From NCBI RefSeq assembly GCF_018141185.1, contig NZ_CP058560.1, forward strand, positions 930,001 to 994,000: 64,000 bases of DNA, in the 5' to 3' direction. The translations under genes and the position numbers were made by a program. The notes under the pieces are model-generated. The model was not told the DNA's origin, did no database searches, and worked only from the letters and a program-made list of their open reading frames with translations. This document shows positions 36,221-44,930 of this stretch, piece after piece. Every line of letters starts with the position of its first letter. The stretch's first letter is position 1. The stretch is from Methanobacterium alkalithermotolerans. GTDB taxonomy: Archaea > Methanobacteriota > Methanobacteria > Methanobacteriales > Methanobacteriaceae.

Positions 36221-36647
36221 AAAATGAAAATATAGAATTAATTAATCCATTAATTTGGTTCGTGATTTAAACCTATAAATTAATGGAGTATTTTTTTTAA
36301 AATAAACTAATTATTTAGAGATTATTTCCAATAAAAAATAATTATAATAATAAAATAAATTAAATCTGCTGTTATTATCCTCCTTAATAGCCTATATTAA
36401 AAAACAGGTTTAATCGAAACATTTAATATTTGATACAGCAGATTAGGAAGTAAATGATTTATATTTGACCATAACTATTATATTGTTCTAAATAAAAACT
36501 AAGTTAATAAACATTTTTAAGGGTAAATTATATCTTATCATAATATAAAGTAAATCAAATGGAATTTAGATTAAAATTAGAAGCTTATATTTATGATATT
36601 AATTTTAGAATTACATGCGCATTTTTTAAGAGATTAAGGTGTTTCAA
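36221..36647. other. Intergenic region: terminator, inverted repeat and ino1 leader
   Basis: The first part holds a clear terminator (36247-36298). Further on, AATCTGCTGT (36363-36372) and ACAGCAGATT (36435-36444) form a perfect 10-bp inverted repeat enclosing 62 AT-rich bases. A TATA-like TTATATTTATG lies near 36585-36595. No ORF seen. Confidence 0.55.
36247..36298 (+). terminator. Hairpin terminator
   Basis: CCATTAATTT (36247-36256) pairs with AAATTAATGG (36277-36286) and is followed by eight T (36291-36298), just after the stop at 36220. Confidence 0.75.
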
Positions 36648-37742
36648 TTGGATAAAATAAAAATAGCAATAATCGGTGTGGGTAATTGTGCAAGTTCCCT
36701 CATCCAAGGAATACATTACTACCAGGATAAAGACGCAAGAGATGCCATTGGACTCATGCATTGGGATATAGGAGGATATCTTCCCAGTGATATAGAGGTG
36801 GTGGCAGCTTTTGATGTAGACAAACGAAAAGTAAGTAAAGATGTCAATGAGGCTATTTTTGCCCGACCCAACTGCACTGAGGTTTTCTGCGATAATATAC
36901 CCTCCAGTGGAGTTAAAGTATCCATGGGGCATATTCTGGATGGTGTGGCCACCCATATGGATAACTATGAAGATGATTACACCTTTTTAGTTGCTGATGA
37001 AGAACCAGTTGATGTAGTGGAAATTTTACAAAATAGTGGTGCGGAAGTAGTATTAAGTTACTTACCGGTGGGATCTGAAGAAGCCAGCCGCTACTATGCC
37101 CAGTGCTGTCTGGATGCAGGTGTAGCTTTCATTAACAACATGCCTGTTTTTATAGCCAGTGACCCCCAATGGGCTGCTAAATTTGAGAAAAAAGGCATTC
37201 CTATTGTGGGAGATGATATTAAGGCCCAAATTGGAGCTACCATTACTCACCGTACCTTAGCCAATCTTTTCCGGGAACGAGGAGTGAAATTAGATCGTAC
37301 TTATCAAATAAATACCGGTGGAAACACTGATTTTCTAAACATGCTTAATCGGGATCGCTTAGATTCTAAAAAAGAATCAAAAACAGAAGCTGTCCAATCA
37401 GTATTAGGCGAAAGGATGGATCCCCATAATATCCATATCGGTCCCAGTGACTATGTGCCCTGGCAGCAGGACAATAAGATATGTTTCCTGCGAATGGAAG
37501 GTAGAACCTTCGGTGATGTTCCCATGGAAATTGAGCTTCGCCTTAGTGTAGAAGATTCCCCTAACTCTGCAGGATGCGTAATTGATGCTGTAAGGTGCTG
37601 TAAATTAGCTTTGAATAGAGGAATAGGCGGTGTTTTAACATCCATATCATCATATACCATGAAACACCCCCCAGAACAGTTTACAGACGATATAGCAGCA
37701 GAAAAAGTTGATAAATTCATTGCAGGAGAATTGGAAAGATAA
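36648..37742 (+). CDS. ino1: myo-Inositol-1-phosphate synthase
   Basis: 364 residues from the TTG at 36648, which follows AAGGTG by 6 bases; a GTG at 36639 is the alternative. The enzyme turns glucose-6-phosphate into inositol-1-phosphate, used for archaetidylinositol. The N-terminal IAIIGVGNCASSLIQGIHYY is the NAD-binding motif. GDDIKAQIGATITHRTLANLF, NTGGNTDFLNM, and SAGCVIDAVRCCKLA near the C-terminus are the family's active-site blocks. Archaeal and actinobacterial forms share this length. It has no same-strand neighbour. Confidence 0.93.
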   Translation: MDKIKIAIIGVGNCASSLIQGIHYYQDKDARDAIGLMHWDIGGYLPSDIEVVAAFDVDKRKVSKDVNEAIFARPNCTEVFCDNIPSSGVKVSMGHILDGVATHMDNYEDDYTFLVADEEPVDVVEILQNSGAEVVLSYLPVGSEEASRYYAQCCLDAGVAFINNMPVFIASDPQWAAKFEKKGIPIVGDDIKAQIGATITHRTLANLFRERGVKLDRTYQINTGGNTDFLNMLNRDRLDSKKESKTEAVQSVLGERMDPHNIHIGPSDYVPWQQDNKICFLRMEGRTFGDVPMEIELRLSVEDSPNSAGCVIDAVRCCKLALNRGIGGVLTSISSYTMKHPPEQFTDDIAAEKVDKFIAGELER

Positions 37743-37793
37743 TATTCCTTAAAAAATATTATTTTTCCCATAAACTGTAAAATTACGAATTAT

Positions 37794-39737
37794 TTAAAAA
37801 ACTAATTTTTTCATTCTAACTCTGGTTTCATAAAAAGGAGTGCCCTGTCCTTCCTGGCTTATCATATCCCTGGTTAATACGTTTATTCCTTTATTATATT
37901 TTACCCAGCCACCCCGGTAAGTTACCACCACATCTTTTCTGGTGTTTTTGCTGGCATTTACTCTGACTTTAAGCTTACCTGTAGGGGACTCCAGAATTAT
38001 TATTTCTCCATTTTCTATTCCATGTTTATCCAGCAGTTCAGGATGGATCATTACCTCTAAAAATTCTTTTCCATGTTCACCATTTGGTATCTCTGAGCCA
38101 ACCCACCAGGAAGGCATTATAGATAATAAATGCAAATCATATTCTTTTTTTGAAAAATCCTCTTCAGGAAGTTCCGATACAAACTCAAATTTACCAGAAG
38201 AAGTAAAAAATTTTTTATTCCCATAGGGAGTAAATGGAATCTCTGGCAGCCTAACTGGTTTTTTTAGAAGATCATCCAGAATAAAACCTTTTTCTATAAC
38301 TGGACGGGCTATCCTTTTTAGCCAGAAATAGGGGCTTCCTTTCATTTCATTTTTAAAACCAAGTCGATTAGCAAGTTCCTGAAATATCCATAATTCTGAA
38401 CGGGCCTCTCCCCGAGGGTTTACCACCGGATTAAGGGGTGAAATGTAATTATGACCATAGCTCCCCACCAAATCCATATCTTCCAGAAAGGTGGTGGTGG
38501 GTAAAAACAAGTCTGCTTCCTGGCCGGTGTCATTTATTACCTGGTCCATTACCATACAGTATTCTACCTTTTTAAATGCTTTTTTAACCTTAGTGGAATT
38601 CGGGGCCATGGCCAGAGGATTGCCAGCAGTAACCACAATCATTTTTATAGGGGGATTTCTGGCATTTAAAATAGCCTCACCAATAATAGGCATGGATATT
38701 TTACGGGAATTTGTGGCCAATTCATCTCCTTTCCATTTTTCATCAAAATAAACGTATTCATCAAATCCCTGGCTTACTCCCCCTCCAGAAACACCAATAT
38801 TGCCACTGAGGGCTGCCAGGGCATCCATGTACCTTAGACTGAGATGCCCCTGATAATAGCGGTGCACCCCCCAGCCGGCAATGATGCTGCTTGTTCCAGA
38901 AGCATATATATTGGCCAGTTTAATGATTTTCTCCAGGGAAACATCACAATGCTTAGATAGTTCTTCTAAAGAGTAGTGGTCAAATAATTTTTTGAATTTA
39001 GAAAAATTAATTGTGTGTTTATCAATAAATTCCAGATTATGCCGGTGGCCTTCAACTATAATCCGGGATACTGCCAGGGCAAGATAGGGATCTGATCCAG
39101 GTTTGGGTTGAAGGAATAAATCACAGTTGCAGGCACTGATGGTTTTAACCGGATCAATAACCACCAGGGACGTGCCCTTTTTTCTGGCTTTTAAAAGGAT
39201 TCTCCATAAATGAATATCAGTTACAGCCGGATTACGACCCCAGACTATAATGGCCTTACTATTTAGATGATCCAGAGGATCATGGGATATTCTAAGGCCC
39301 ATATCCATTTCTTGTCCGGCCTGACCCGTCCCACCACAAAGAGTCCCATTAAGAGTGCTTACTCCTCCCATTAAATTGAAAAACCGATTGTTAAGTAATC
39401 TAAGAGCAGTTCTAGCCCCAAAGCCCTGATAATATAAAATAGAATTACTACCATATTCTTCTGCAATATCCTGAAGTTTCATGGCAGCTAAATCAAGAGC
39501 TTCATCCCATTTTATCTGTTCCCATGAATCTTCAACTTTTTTTAATGGATTTAAAATACGTTGGTGACTGTAAAAACGATTTTGAAGATAATGAGCCGTA
39601 TTTATACATAAAAAACCTGCAGTTATGGGATGTTTCCGGTTTCCATGCAAAGATTTTATTTTTCCTTGATCTACCCGGGCCTCTATGCTGCAGGAACCCG
39701 GGCAGTCCCTGGTGCAGGTAGTATAAATTTTTTTCAT
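37794..39737 (-). CDS. Molybdopterin oxidoreductase (formate dehydrogenase/DMSO reductase family)
   Basis: 647 residues. An N-terminal [4Fe-4S] motif is present (TCTRDCPGSC, fourth Cys in FLCINTAHY). Molybdopterin-binding blocks include VWGRNPAVTDIHLW, VVIDPVKT, GVHRYYQGHLS, VVTAGNPLAMAP and, at the C-terminus, MIHPELLDKHGIENGEIIILESPTGKL, the aspartate-decarboxylase-like domain. The metal ligand position is in NGTLCGGTG, perhaps Cys. It resembles the short anaerobic dehydrogenases of unknown substrate rather than the FdhA of methanogens. It follows a ferredoxin gene and the nif operon on the same strand, so electron transfer through that ferredoxin is plausible. Confidence 0.85.
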   Translation of the reverse strand: MKKIYTTCTRDCPGSCSIEARVDQGKIKSLHGNRKHPITAGFLCINTAHYLQNRFYSHQRILNPLKKVEDSWEQIKWDEALDLAAMKLQDIAEEYGSNSILYYQGFGARTALRLLNNRFFNLMGGVSTLNGTLCGGTGQAGQEMDMGLRISHDPLDHLNSKAIIVWGRNPAVTDIHLWRILLKARKKGTSLVVIDPVKTISACNCDLFLQPKPGSDPYLALAVSRIIVEGHRHNLEFIDKHTINFSKFKKLFDHYSLEELSKHCDVSLEKIIKLANIYASGTSSIIAGWGVHRYYQGHLSLRYMDALAALSGNIGVSGGGVSQGFDEYVYFDEKWKGDELATNSRKISMPIIGEAILNARNPPIKMIVVTAGNPLAMAPNSTKVKKAFKKVEYCMVMDQVINDTGQEADLFLPTTTFLEDMDLVGSYGHNYISPLNPVVNPRGEARSELWIFQELANRLGFKNEMKGSPYFWLKRIARPVIEKGFILDDLLKKPVRLPEIPFTPYGNKKFFTSSGKFEFVSELPEEDFSKKEYDLHLLSIMPSWWVGSEIPNGEHGKEFLEVMIHPELLDKHGIENGEIIILESPTGKLKVRVNASKNTRKDVVVTYRGGWVKYNKGINVLTRDMISQEGQGTPFYETRVRMKKLVF

Positions 39738-39775
39738 AAAATTAATTAAAAATTTATTTAAAAAATGAAAAAGTA

Positions 39776-39961
39776 TTAGTTTATTTCAATGCAGTCCTCA
39801 GGACATACATCCACACAAACTTCACATTCATTACATTCTTCTGCATTTTGTACTTTTATTTTATCCCCATCAACTACCAGAATTTCCATAGGACATACAT
39901 CCACACATTCTGCGCAATCTGCTCCTTCACAGTCTTCATGATCTATAACTACTTTAGCCAT
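39776..39961 (-). CDS. 2[4Fe-4S] ferredoxin
   Basis: 61 residues. Two cluster motifs are seen: CEGADCAECVDVCP and CNECEVCVDVCPEDC. The first has an extra pair of residues compared with the usual CxxCxxCxxxCP. Acidic overall. It starts at the ATG at 39961 behind GGAGAG and lies between nifX (gap 97 bases) and the molybdopterin oxidoreductase (gap 38 bases). It could supply electrons to nitrogenase or to the oxidoreductase. Confidence 0.93.
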   Translation of the reverse strand: MAKVVIDHEDCEGADCAECVDVCPMEILVVDGDKIKVQNAEECNECEVCVDVCPEDCIEIN

Positions 39962-40058
39962 AATATCTCTCCTGTTAATTAGATTTTAGTTTTTTAGAAA
40001 TTAATAATATAATTTAGAATTTTTGAACTATAGTAATATAAGGATTTCTGTTAAAAAA

Positions 40059-40376
40059 TTATTTAGCAAATGATGCTGCCTTTAAAATAGCACTTTCAAG
40101 ATCGCCTTCATATTCTAAAATATTTATACCTGATTTTTTAAGCTTGATAAATGGTTCGTTACCTATTTTAGAACATACAATCATTTGGCAATCTTTCAAT
40201 AGTTTGTATCTTATATTGAAAATATCATCATGATTTTTATGTTTCTCCGGTCCTGTATTTCTTATTTCCAGGAAATTTACCTTCATATTTTCTAGTTCGA
40301 AAATCAAAAAATGGGGAGAATTTCCAAAGTGATAATCTACCTGCTGGCCATTGGAGGATGCTACTGCTATTTTCAT
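40059..40376 (-). CDS. nifX: NifX/NifB-C-terminal-domain protein
   Basis: 105 residues forming a dinitrogenase Fe-Mo cofactor-binding domain (NifX/NafY/NifB C-terminal type): MKIAVASSNGQQVDYHFGNSPHFLIFE is the hallmark beginning with the cluster-binding His in the YHFG segment. The later CSKIGNEPFIKLKKSGINI matches the family's glycine turn. It carries FeMo-co precursors between NifB, NifEN and the apo-enzyme. Its ATG overlaps the nifN stop (ATGA), so it is translated with nifN. Confidence 0.9.
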   Translation of the reverse strand: MKIAVASSNGQQVDYHFGNSPHFLIFELENMKVNFLEIRNTGPEKHKNHDDIFNIRYKLLKDCQMIVCSKIGNEPFIKLKKSGINILEYEGDLESAILKAASFAK

Positions 40377-41887
40377 ATTTTATCATCCCTTCCCGGTTCA
40401 TAGTATCTCTCTATGATGGTGTTGGTTATCGTATCCAGGAGATTCAATCCAGCCTGGTAGCCAGTTATGTTGATTCTTTGAGCACCTATCCGGTCAAAAA
40501 CAGGAAATCCCACTCTGATTAAAGGAATATTTTTTTCTGAAGCAATTCTGGCTGAATAGGAGTTTCCCAAAAGTAGTTCTACGTCTTCTTCTACTATTTT
40601 TTGTTCTAGATCATAGAGGTCTCCTCCAGATATTATCTGGATATCATGACCATGTTCCCTGGCAAGAGACTCAATTTCATCCTGGAATATATTGCTTTGT
40701 GTTCCGGTACATACTACCACCGGATGCATTCCCAATTCACTTAAGAATCTAGTGAGTCCAGTCACCATGTCTGGCTCACCGTAAATGGCCACCCGGCGTT
40801 TATAATTATAAGCATGGGCATCCACCATAGCATCCAGTAGCTGGCCCCTCTGTAAATTTATGTTTTCTGGTATTTTTTTATTTCCCACAACAGATAACGT
40901 CTCAACCAGATGGTCAGTGGCACTTAAACCCACTGGTAATGGAATATTAATTAATTTAACCCCGAAATTTTTTTCCAGAAATATTCCTGCAGAATCAGCA
41001 TGCCGGGATATACATATAGTGGCCCTGGAATGAATTGTATCTTTTATTTGAGCAATGGTGGTCCCCTGTGAAGGAATAAAATTAATTTCACCATTTAAAG
41101 GCAAATGAAGTGATTGGGAAGTATCTGTTAGAATAATGCTTTCCAGTCCCATTTCCTGCAAGAGAATTTTCATACTAAAAACATCAGAGGGAGATATCAA
41201 TCCCGTTATCAAATTTATTTTGCCATTATAATTTTTATTCGTATATTTAGGGTCTCCTCTTAAGTTATTCAATTTTTTATCAGTGTAAGTGGATCCAATG
41301 GTTGATTTTTCCCCGGAATGACGCACAGAAACCGGGTTTACTAATTTTTCTACCAGGGCCCTCAAGGCCTGATTATAACCTTCCACATGAGATCCAGTAT
41401 AACTGGGAGTGGAGATGGGAATTACTGGAAAATCATTATTACTTTTAAGGAAATTAGCAATTATTAGTTCCATATCATCCCCTATAGTTTCGGTAAGGCA
41501 GCTGGAAGTAACTCCAATAAGTTCTGGTTTATATTGCCGGGTTATGATGTCCAGTGCTTTAATAAGATTTTTCTCGCCCCCATAAACCACTGTACTTTCA
41601 CTCATGGAAGTGGAGGAAATATTTATAGGTTCCCGGAAATGACGACATAGCTGGAACCGCATATAGGTACTGCATCCCTGGGACCCATGTATCAAAGGCA
41701 TAGCACCTTTTACTCCTAAAAGCGCATGTACCGCCCCTAAAGGTTGGCACATTCGAGCAGGGTTAATAACTGCAAACTTCTTATCCGCCGATGGAGAAAT
41801 CATTCCCTTCCAGGCGAGAGAATTTTCCACATCTTTAGTGGAAAAACCTCCACAGCCATCCTGTAAGTTGTTTTCAGATTTTGGCAT
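40373..41887 (-). CDS. nifN: Nitrogenase cofactor assembly protein NifN
   Basis: 504 residues from the preferred ATG at 41887, which overlaps the end of nifE by 14 bases and follows a GGGGTT site; the frame is open to 41983 but that region lies within nifE. It is NifK-like: ARMCQPLGAVHALLGVKGAMPLIHGSQGCSTYMRF carries the cluster cysteines and VTSSCLTETIGDD follows. With NifE it forms the scaffold where FeMo-co is finished. It ends in an ATGA overlap with nifX. Confidence 0.93.
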   Translation of the reverse strand: MPKSENNLQDGCGGFSTKDVENSLAWKGMISPSADKKFAVINPARMCQPLGAVHALLGVKGAMPLIHGSQGCSTYMRFQLCRHFREPINISSTSMSESTVVYGGEKNLIKALDIITRQYKPELIGVTSSCLTETIGDDMELIIANFLKSNNDFPVIPISTPSYTGSHVEGYNQALRALVEKLVNPVSVRHSGEKSTIGSTYTDKKLNNLRGDPKYTNKNYNGKINLITGLISPSDVFSMKILLQEMGLESIILTDTSQSLHLPLNGEINFIPSQGTTIAQIKDTIHSRATICISRHADSAGIFLEKNFGVKLINIPLPVGLSATDHLVETLSVVGNKKIPENINLQRGQLLDAMVDAHAYNYKRRVAIYGEPDMVTGLTRFLSELGMHPVVVCTGTQSNIFQDEIESLAREHGHDIQIISGGDLYDLEQKIVEEDVELLLGNSYSARIASEKNIPLIRVGFPVFDRIGAQRINITGYQAGLNLLDTITNTIIERYYEPGRDDKI

Positions 41888-43352
41888 TTTTAACCCCATT
41901 AAATTCATTAATTCTAGTTTTAAGTTCTTTTTTAGTATAATTCCATACCGGACTGGATACCGCCTGATCCAGATTTTTAGCAAAATTTATATATCCCTGA
42001 AACCCAGAAAAAGAGGTTATGCGGTCATGATTAAATTCACAAAAGGGTATTCCCATTTTCAGGGCCATATATTTTTCTTTAGCACCTGAAATCACCAGGT
42101 CAGGCTTATATTTTTTCAGTAAATGGTAAAGTTCCCTGACCGGCGCATCATCCACGATCAATGTTCCCTCCTGTACCGTGTCTCTGATTTTCTGATAATC
42201 TTCAGGTAGTCCATTCTGAGTCCCGGTCATAATCACTTCCATGCCCAATTCCTCAAAGGCTCTTACAAGGGACCATGCTTTATTTCCTCCCACATAAACC
42301 GCTACTTTTTTGCCTTTTAGTATTCTATGGTAAGGTTTAATAGCATCTTCTACCCTATTTATTTCCTCTTTTATTAACTGTTCTGTCTTTTTTAACATTT
42401 CAGGATTATTAAAAAACCGGGCAATCGATTGCAGTGAGCTTACGGTATCCTCTATTCCAAAGAAGTTAACCTTGAGATAGGGAATATCATATTTTTTTTC
42501 CATCTGCCGGGCAATGTAATTAGAGGACTTCTGGCACTGAACAATATTAAGATGGGCCTGATGGGATCGTGAAATATCCTCCACCCGGGAATCTCCAGTT
42601 AGGGTAGAAAGTACATGTATGCCCATTTTTTCCAGTAATGGTTTTATGCCCCATAAATCCCCGGCCACATTAAATTCTCCCACAATATTCAGGGTAAAAG
42701 GGTGATTCTGGGAAGCTTTAGTGGAAGTACCGATTAAATAATCCAGTAATGCATCACCGGCTAATTGATGCCCCAGCGACTTATTGAAGCTTCTGAATCC
42801 TTCTGATTGAACCGGTATTATTCGAGTTGAAGTTTTTTCTTGAGCCAATTCACATACTTTTTTAAGATCGTCTCCAATGATACCCACCACACAGGTGGCA
42901 TAGACAAATATAGCAGGAGGGTGATATAACCTGTTTATTTCCAGGAGGATATCCATAAGTTTTGTTTCGCCCCCAAATACTATGTCTTTTTCCTGTAAGT
43001 TAGTAGAAAATCCGGTTTTGTATAATTTACTGCTGGAACTTAGGCTCCCTCTGATATCCCATGTGCAGGATGCACATCCTATGGGTCCATGGACCAGGTG
43101 CACTGCATCGGTAATGGGCATCAACACCACCCGGGCCCCACCATAAACACAGGATCTCTGGGTAACTGCCCCTGGGATGGATGATTTATTACAATCAGGG
43201 GCGGATTGTTTCCCTTCTTTTTTAAAACAGCGGTGTTTTTCACGTGATTTAAGGGTATCTATAACCTTATCCGGAAGGGGAGAAAATTCTAATATCCTCC
43301 CATTTTCACCATTTTTAGTAGTATCTACCTTTTTATGTTGTTCTTTTGCCAT
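41874..43352 (-). CDS. nifE: Nitrogenase cofactor assembly protein NifE
   Basis: 492 residues. NifD-like fold: IPGAVTQRSCVYGGARVVLMPITDAVHLVHGPIGCASCTWD holds the first cluster cysteines, ATCVVGIIGDDL the next, and SEGFRSFNKSLGHQLAGD the cofactor-side loop. The C-terminal FCEFNHDRITSFSGFQGYINF carries the cofactor-proximal His. It pairs with NifN. It follows nifK with a 64-base gap. A GGTCATTAA site lies just before the ATG. Confidence 0.94.
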   Translation of the reverse strand: MAKEQHKKVDTTKNGENGRILEFSPLPDKVIDTLKSREKHRCFKKEGKQSAPDCNKSSIPGAVTQRSCVYGGARVVLMPITDAVHLVHGPIGCASCTWDIRGSLSSSSKLYKTGFSTNLQEKDIVFGGETKLMDILLEINRLYHPPAIFVYATCVVGIIGDDLKKVCELAQEKTSTRIIPVQSEGFRSFNKSLGHQLAGDALLDYLIGTSTKASQNHPFTLNIVGEFNVAGDLWGIKPLLEKMGIHVLSTLTGDSRVEDISRSHQAHLNIVQCQKSSNYIARQMEKKYDIPYLKVNFFGIEDTVSSLQSIARFFNNPEMLKKTEQLIKEEINRVEDAIKPYHRILKGKKVAVYVGGNKAWSLVRAFEELGMEVIMTGTQNGLPEDYQKIRDTVQEGTLIVDDAPVRELYHLLKKYKPDLVISGAKEKYMALKMGIPFCEFNHDRITSFSGFQGYINFAKNLDQAVSSPVWNYTKKELKTRINEFNGVKNAKI

Positions 43353-43416
43353 TTAATGACCTTTAGGTTGCTAATAAATAAAATGGAAAAATTATATTCC
43401 ATTCTTTTAAAATAAT

Positions 43417-44805
43417 TTATTGTTGTAGTTTCCAGTGAACTGGATCATAGTACTCTTCCAGTACCGTATTGGTTATTCGGTCCAGGAGGTTTATTCCCCC
43501 CCTATAACCTACAATAGGAACTCTATGATAACCTACCCTGTCATAAACCGGGAAACCAACTCTGACTAAAGGTATGTCCAGGTCTCTGGCTATTAATCTG
43601 CCATCCGAATGACCAATTATGATATCGGTTGGTTCTTCCTCCAGTCTTACTTCCATGGACCTTAAATCCTGGCCATACATTATTTCAACCTTGCCATCTG
43701 CTTTTTTGGAAACTTCTTTCATGTCATCTACAAATTCCTGGTTTTCGACTCCAGTACATACCAGCTGAGGGGTCATGCCCAGCTCACAGACAAATCCAGC
43801 AATTCCAGTAACCATATCAGGATCACCATAAATAGCAGCTGTTTTTCCAAAAAGATAACGGGAAGTAATATCTGCCATGGAATCAACCAGTAATCCTCGT
43901 TCATCCAGTAATTCATCAGTTATTTCCGCATCACTGAACTTTTTAACGTTTCTTAGAAACTGATCTGTATTTTGTAGTCCAATGGGAAAGGGACCTATAG
44001 TGGAAGGAACTTTATATTTTCTTTCCAGTACCCCGGCTGCCTGGGCACCATAATTACACAAGGATATGGTTCCTGAACTATTTGAACAATCTTCCAGTTC
44101 CTGAACAGGAGTACCTCCTTTGGGATAGTATGGTTTAAACTGCGTAGAGCCGGGTCTTAATGGAGAATCAAATGGATCAGAGGTATCGGTAAGCATTATA
44201 CTTTCTTGACCCATCATATTCAGTATGTGCTTTATCTCTCTGATATCCCCCGGATTTACTATTCCCGGTATAATATTCAATTTATCATTACCATTAGCTG
44301 GTTCTAGGGCCACCTGATCTACCATAGCCTTTATGGCATTATCGTATCCCCGGTAGTGGTGTTCCACAAAACTAGGAGTGTTAATAGCAACAATTTTTAT
44401 TTTTTCCGCTGCATTTTCCCCCAGGCTTTCTTTGATTTCCTGTCGGGCAGTTTTAATAAAACCATCCACATCATCTCCAATTATTTCACTAGAACAGGTA
44501 GTAACCACACCAATCAAATCAGGAGTAAATCTGGATGCTAAATTTCCCAATCCAGATATCAGATTTCTTCTTCCCCCAAATACAGCCGCATCTTCATGCA
44601 AAGAAGTTACTGCAATTTCAGATGGTTCCCGAAAATGACGGGAAAACCCATATCTAACAAAGGTAGAACATCCCTGTGAACCATGGACCAGTGGAAGACC
44701 CCTGCTTATACCTGCTACTGCAAACATAGCCCCCAGTGGTTGACAGGTTACCAGGGGATTTATAATAACATTCCTCTCTCTTTTAGTTACTTTTACCTCA
44801 CTCAT
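43417..44805 (-). CDS. nifK: Nitrogenase MoFe protein beta chain NifK
   Basis: 462 residues, the short NifK of methanogens and clostridia, without the long N-terminal extension of proteobacterial NifK. P-cluster cysteines are visible in TCQPLGAM (C21), HGSQGCSTFV (C46) and VTTCSSEIIGDD (C104). The end, FPVYDRVGYHRVPIVGYRGG then LLDRITNTVLEEY, is typical. It starts at an ATG behind AGGTGATGATTAA and forms an alpha2beta2 complex with NifD. Confidence 0.95.
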   Translation of the reverse strand: MSEVKVTKRERNVIINPLVTCQPLGAMFAVAGISRGLPLVHGSQGCSTFVRYGFSRHFREPSEIAVTSLHEDAAVFGGRRNLISGLGNLASRFTPDLIGVVTTCSSEIIGDDVDGFIKTARQEIKESLGENAAEKIKIVAINTPSFVEHHYRGYDNAIKAMVDQVALEPANGNDKLNIIPGIVNPGDIREIKHILNMMGQESIMLTDTSDPFDSPLRPGSTQFKPYYPKGGTPVQELEDCSNSSGTISLCNYGAQAAGVLERKYKVPSTIGPFPIGLQNTDQFLRNVKKFSDAEITDELLDERGLLVDSMADITSRYLFGKTAAIYGDPDMVTGIAGFVCELGMTPQLVCTGVENQEFVDDMKEVSKKADGKVEIMYGQDLRSMEVRLEEEPTDIIIGHSDGRLIARDLDIPLVRVGFPVYDRVGYHRVPIVGYRGGINLLDRITNTVLEEYYDPVHWKLQQ

Positions 44806-44930
44806 TTAATCATCACCTGTAATTGAAATCCTTATATCCCGCCTCCACCAGCGATTATAATATAGGATCATCAATATCCTTTAAATTTTCCATCCCAGTA
44901 TTAATGAAATATATTAATAGATTTAAAACC

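Noticed and set aside
40373..41983. NifN start at 41983
   Set aside because: The first 32 residues lie inside nifE and look non-native; the ATG at 41887 has a ribosome site and gives the family N-terminus.
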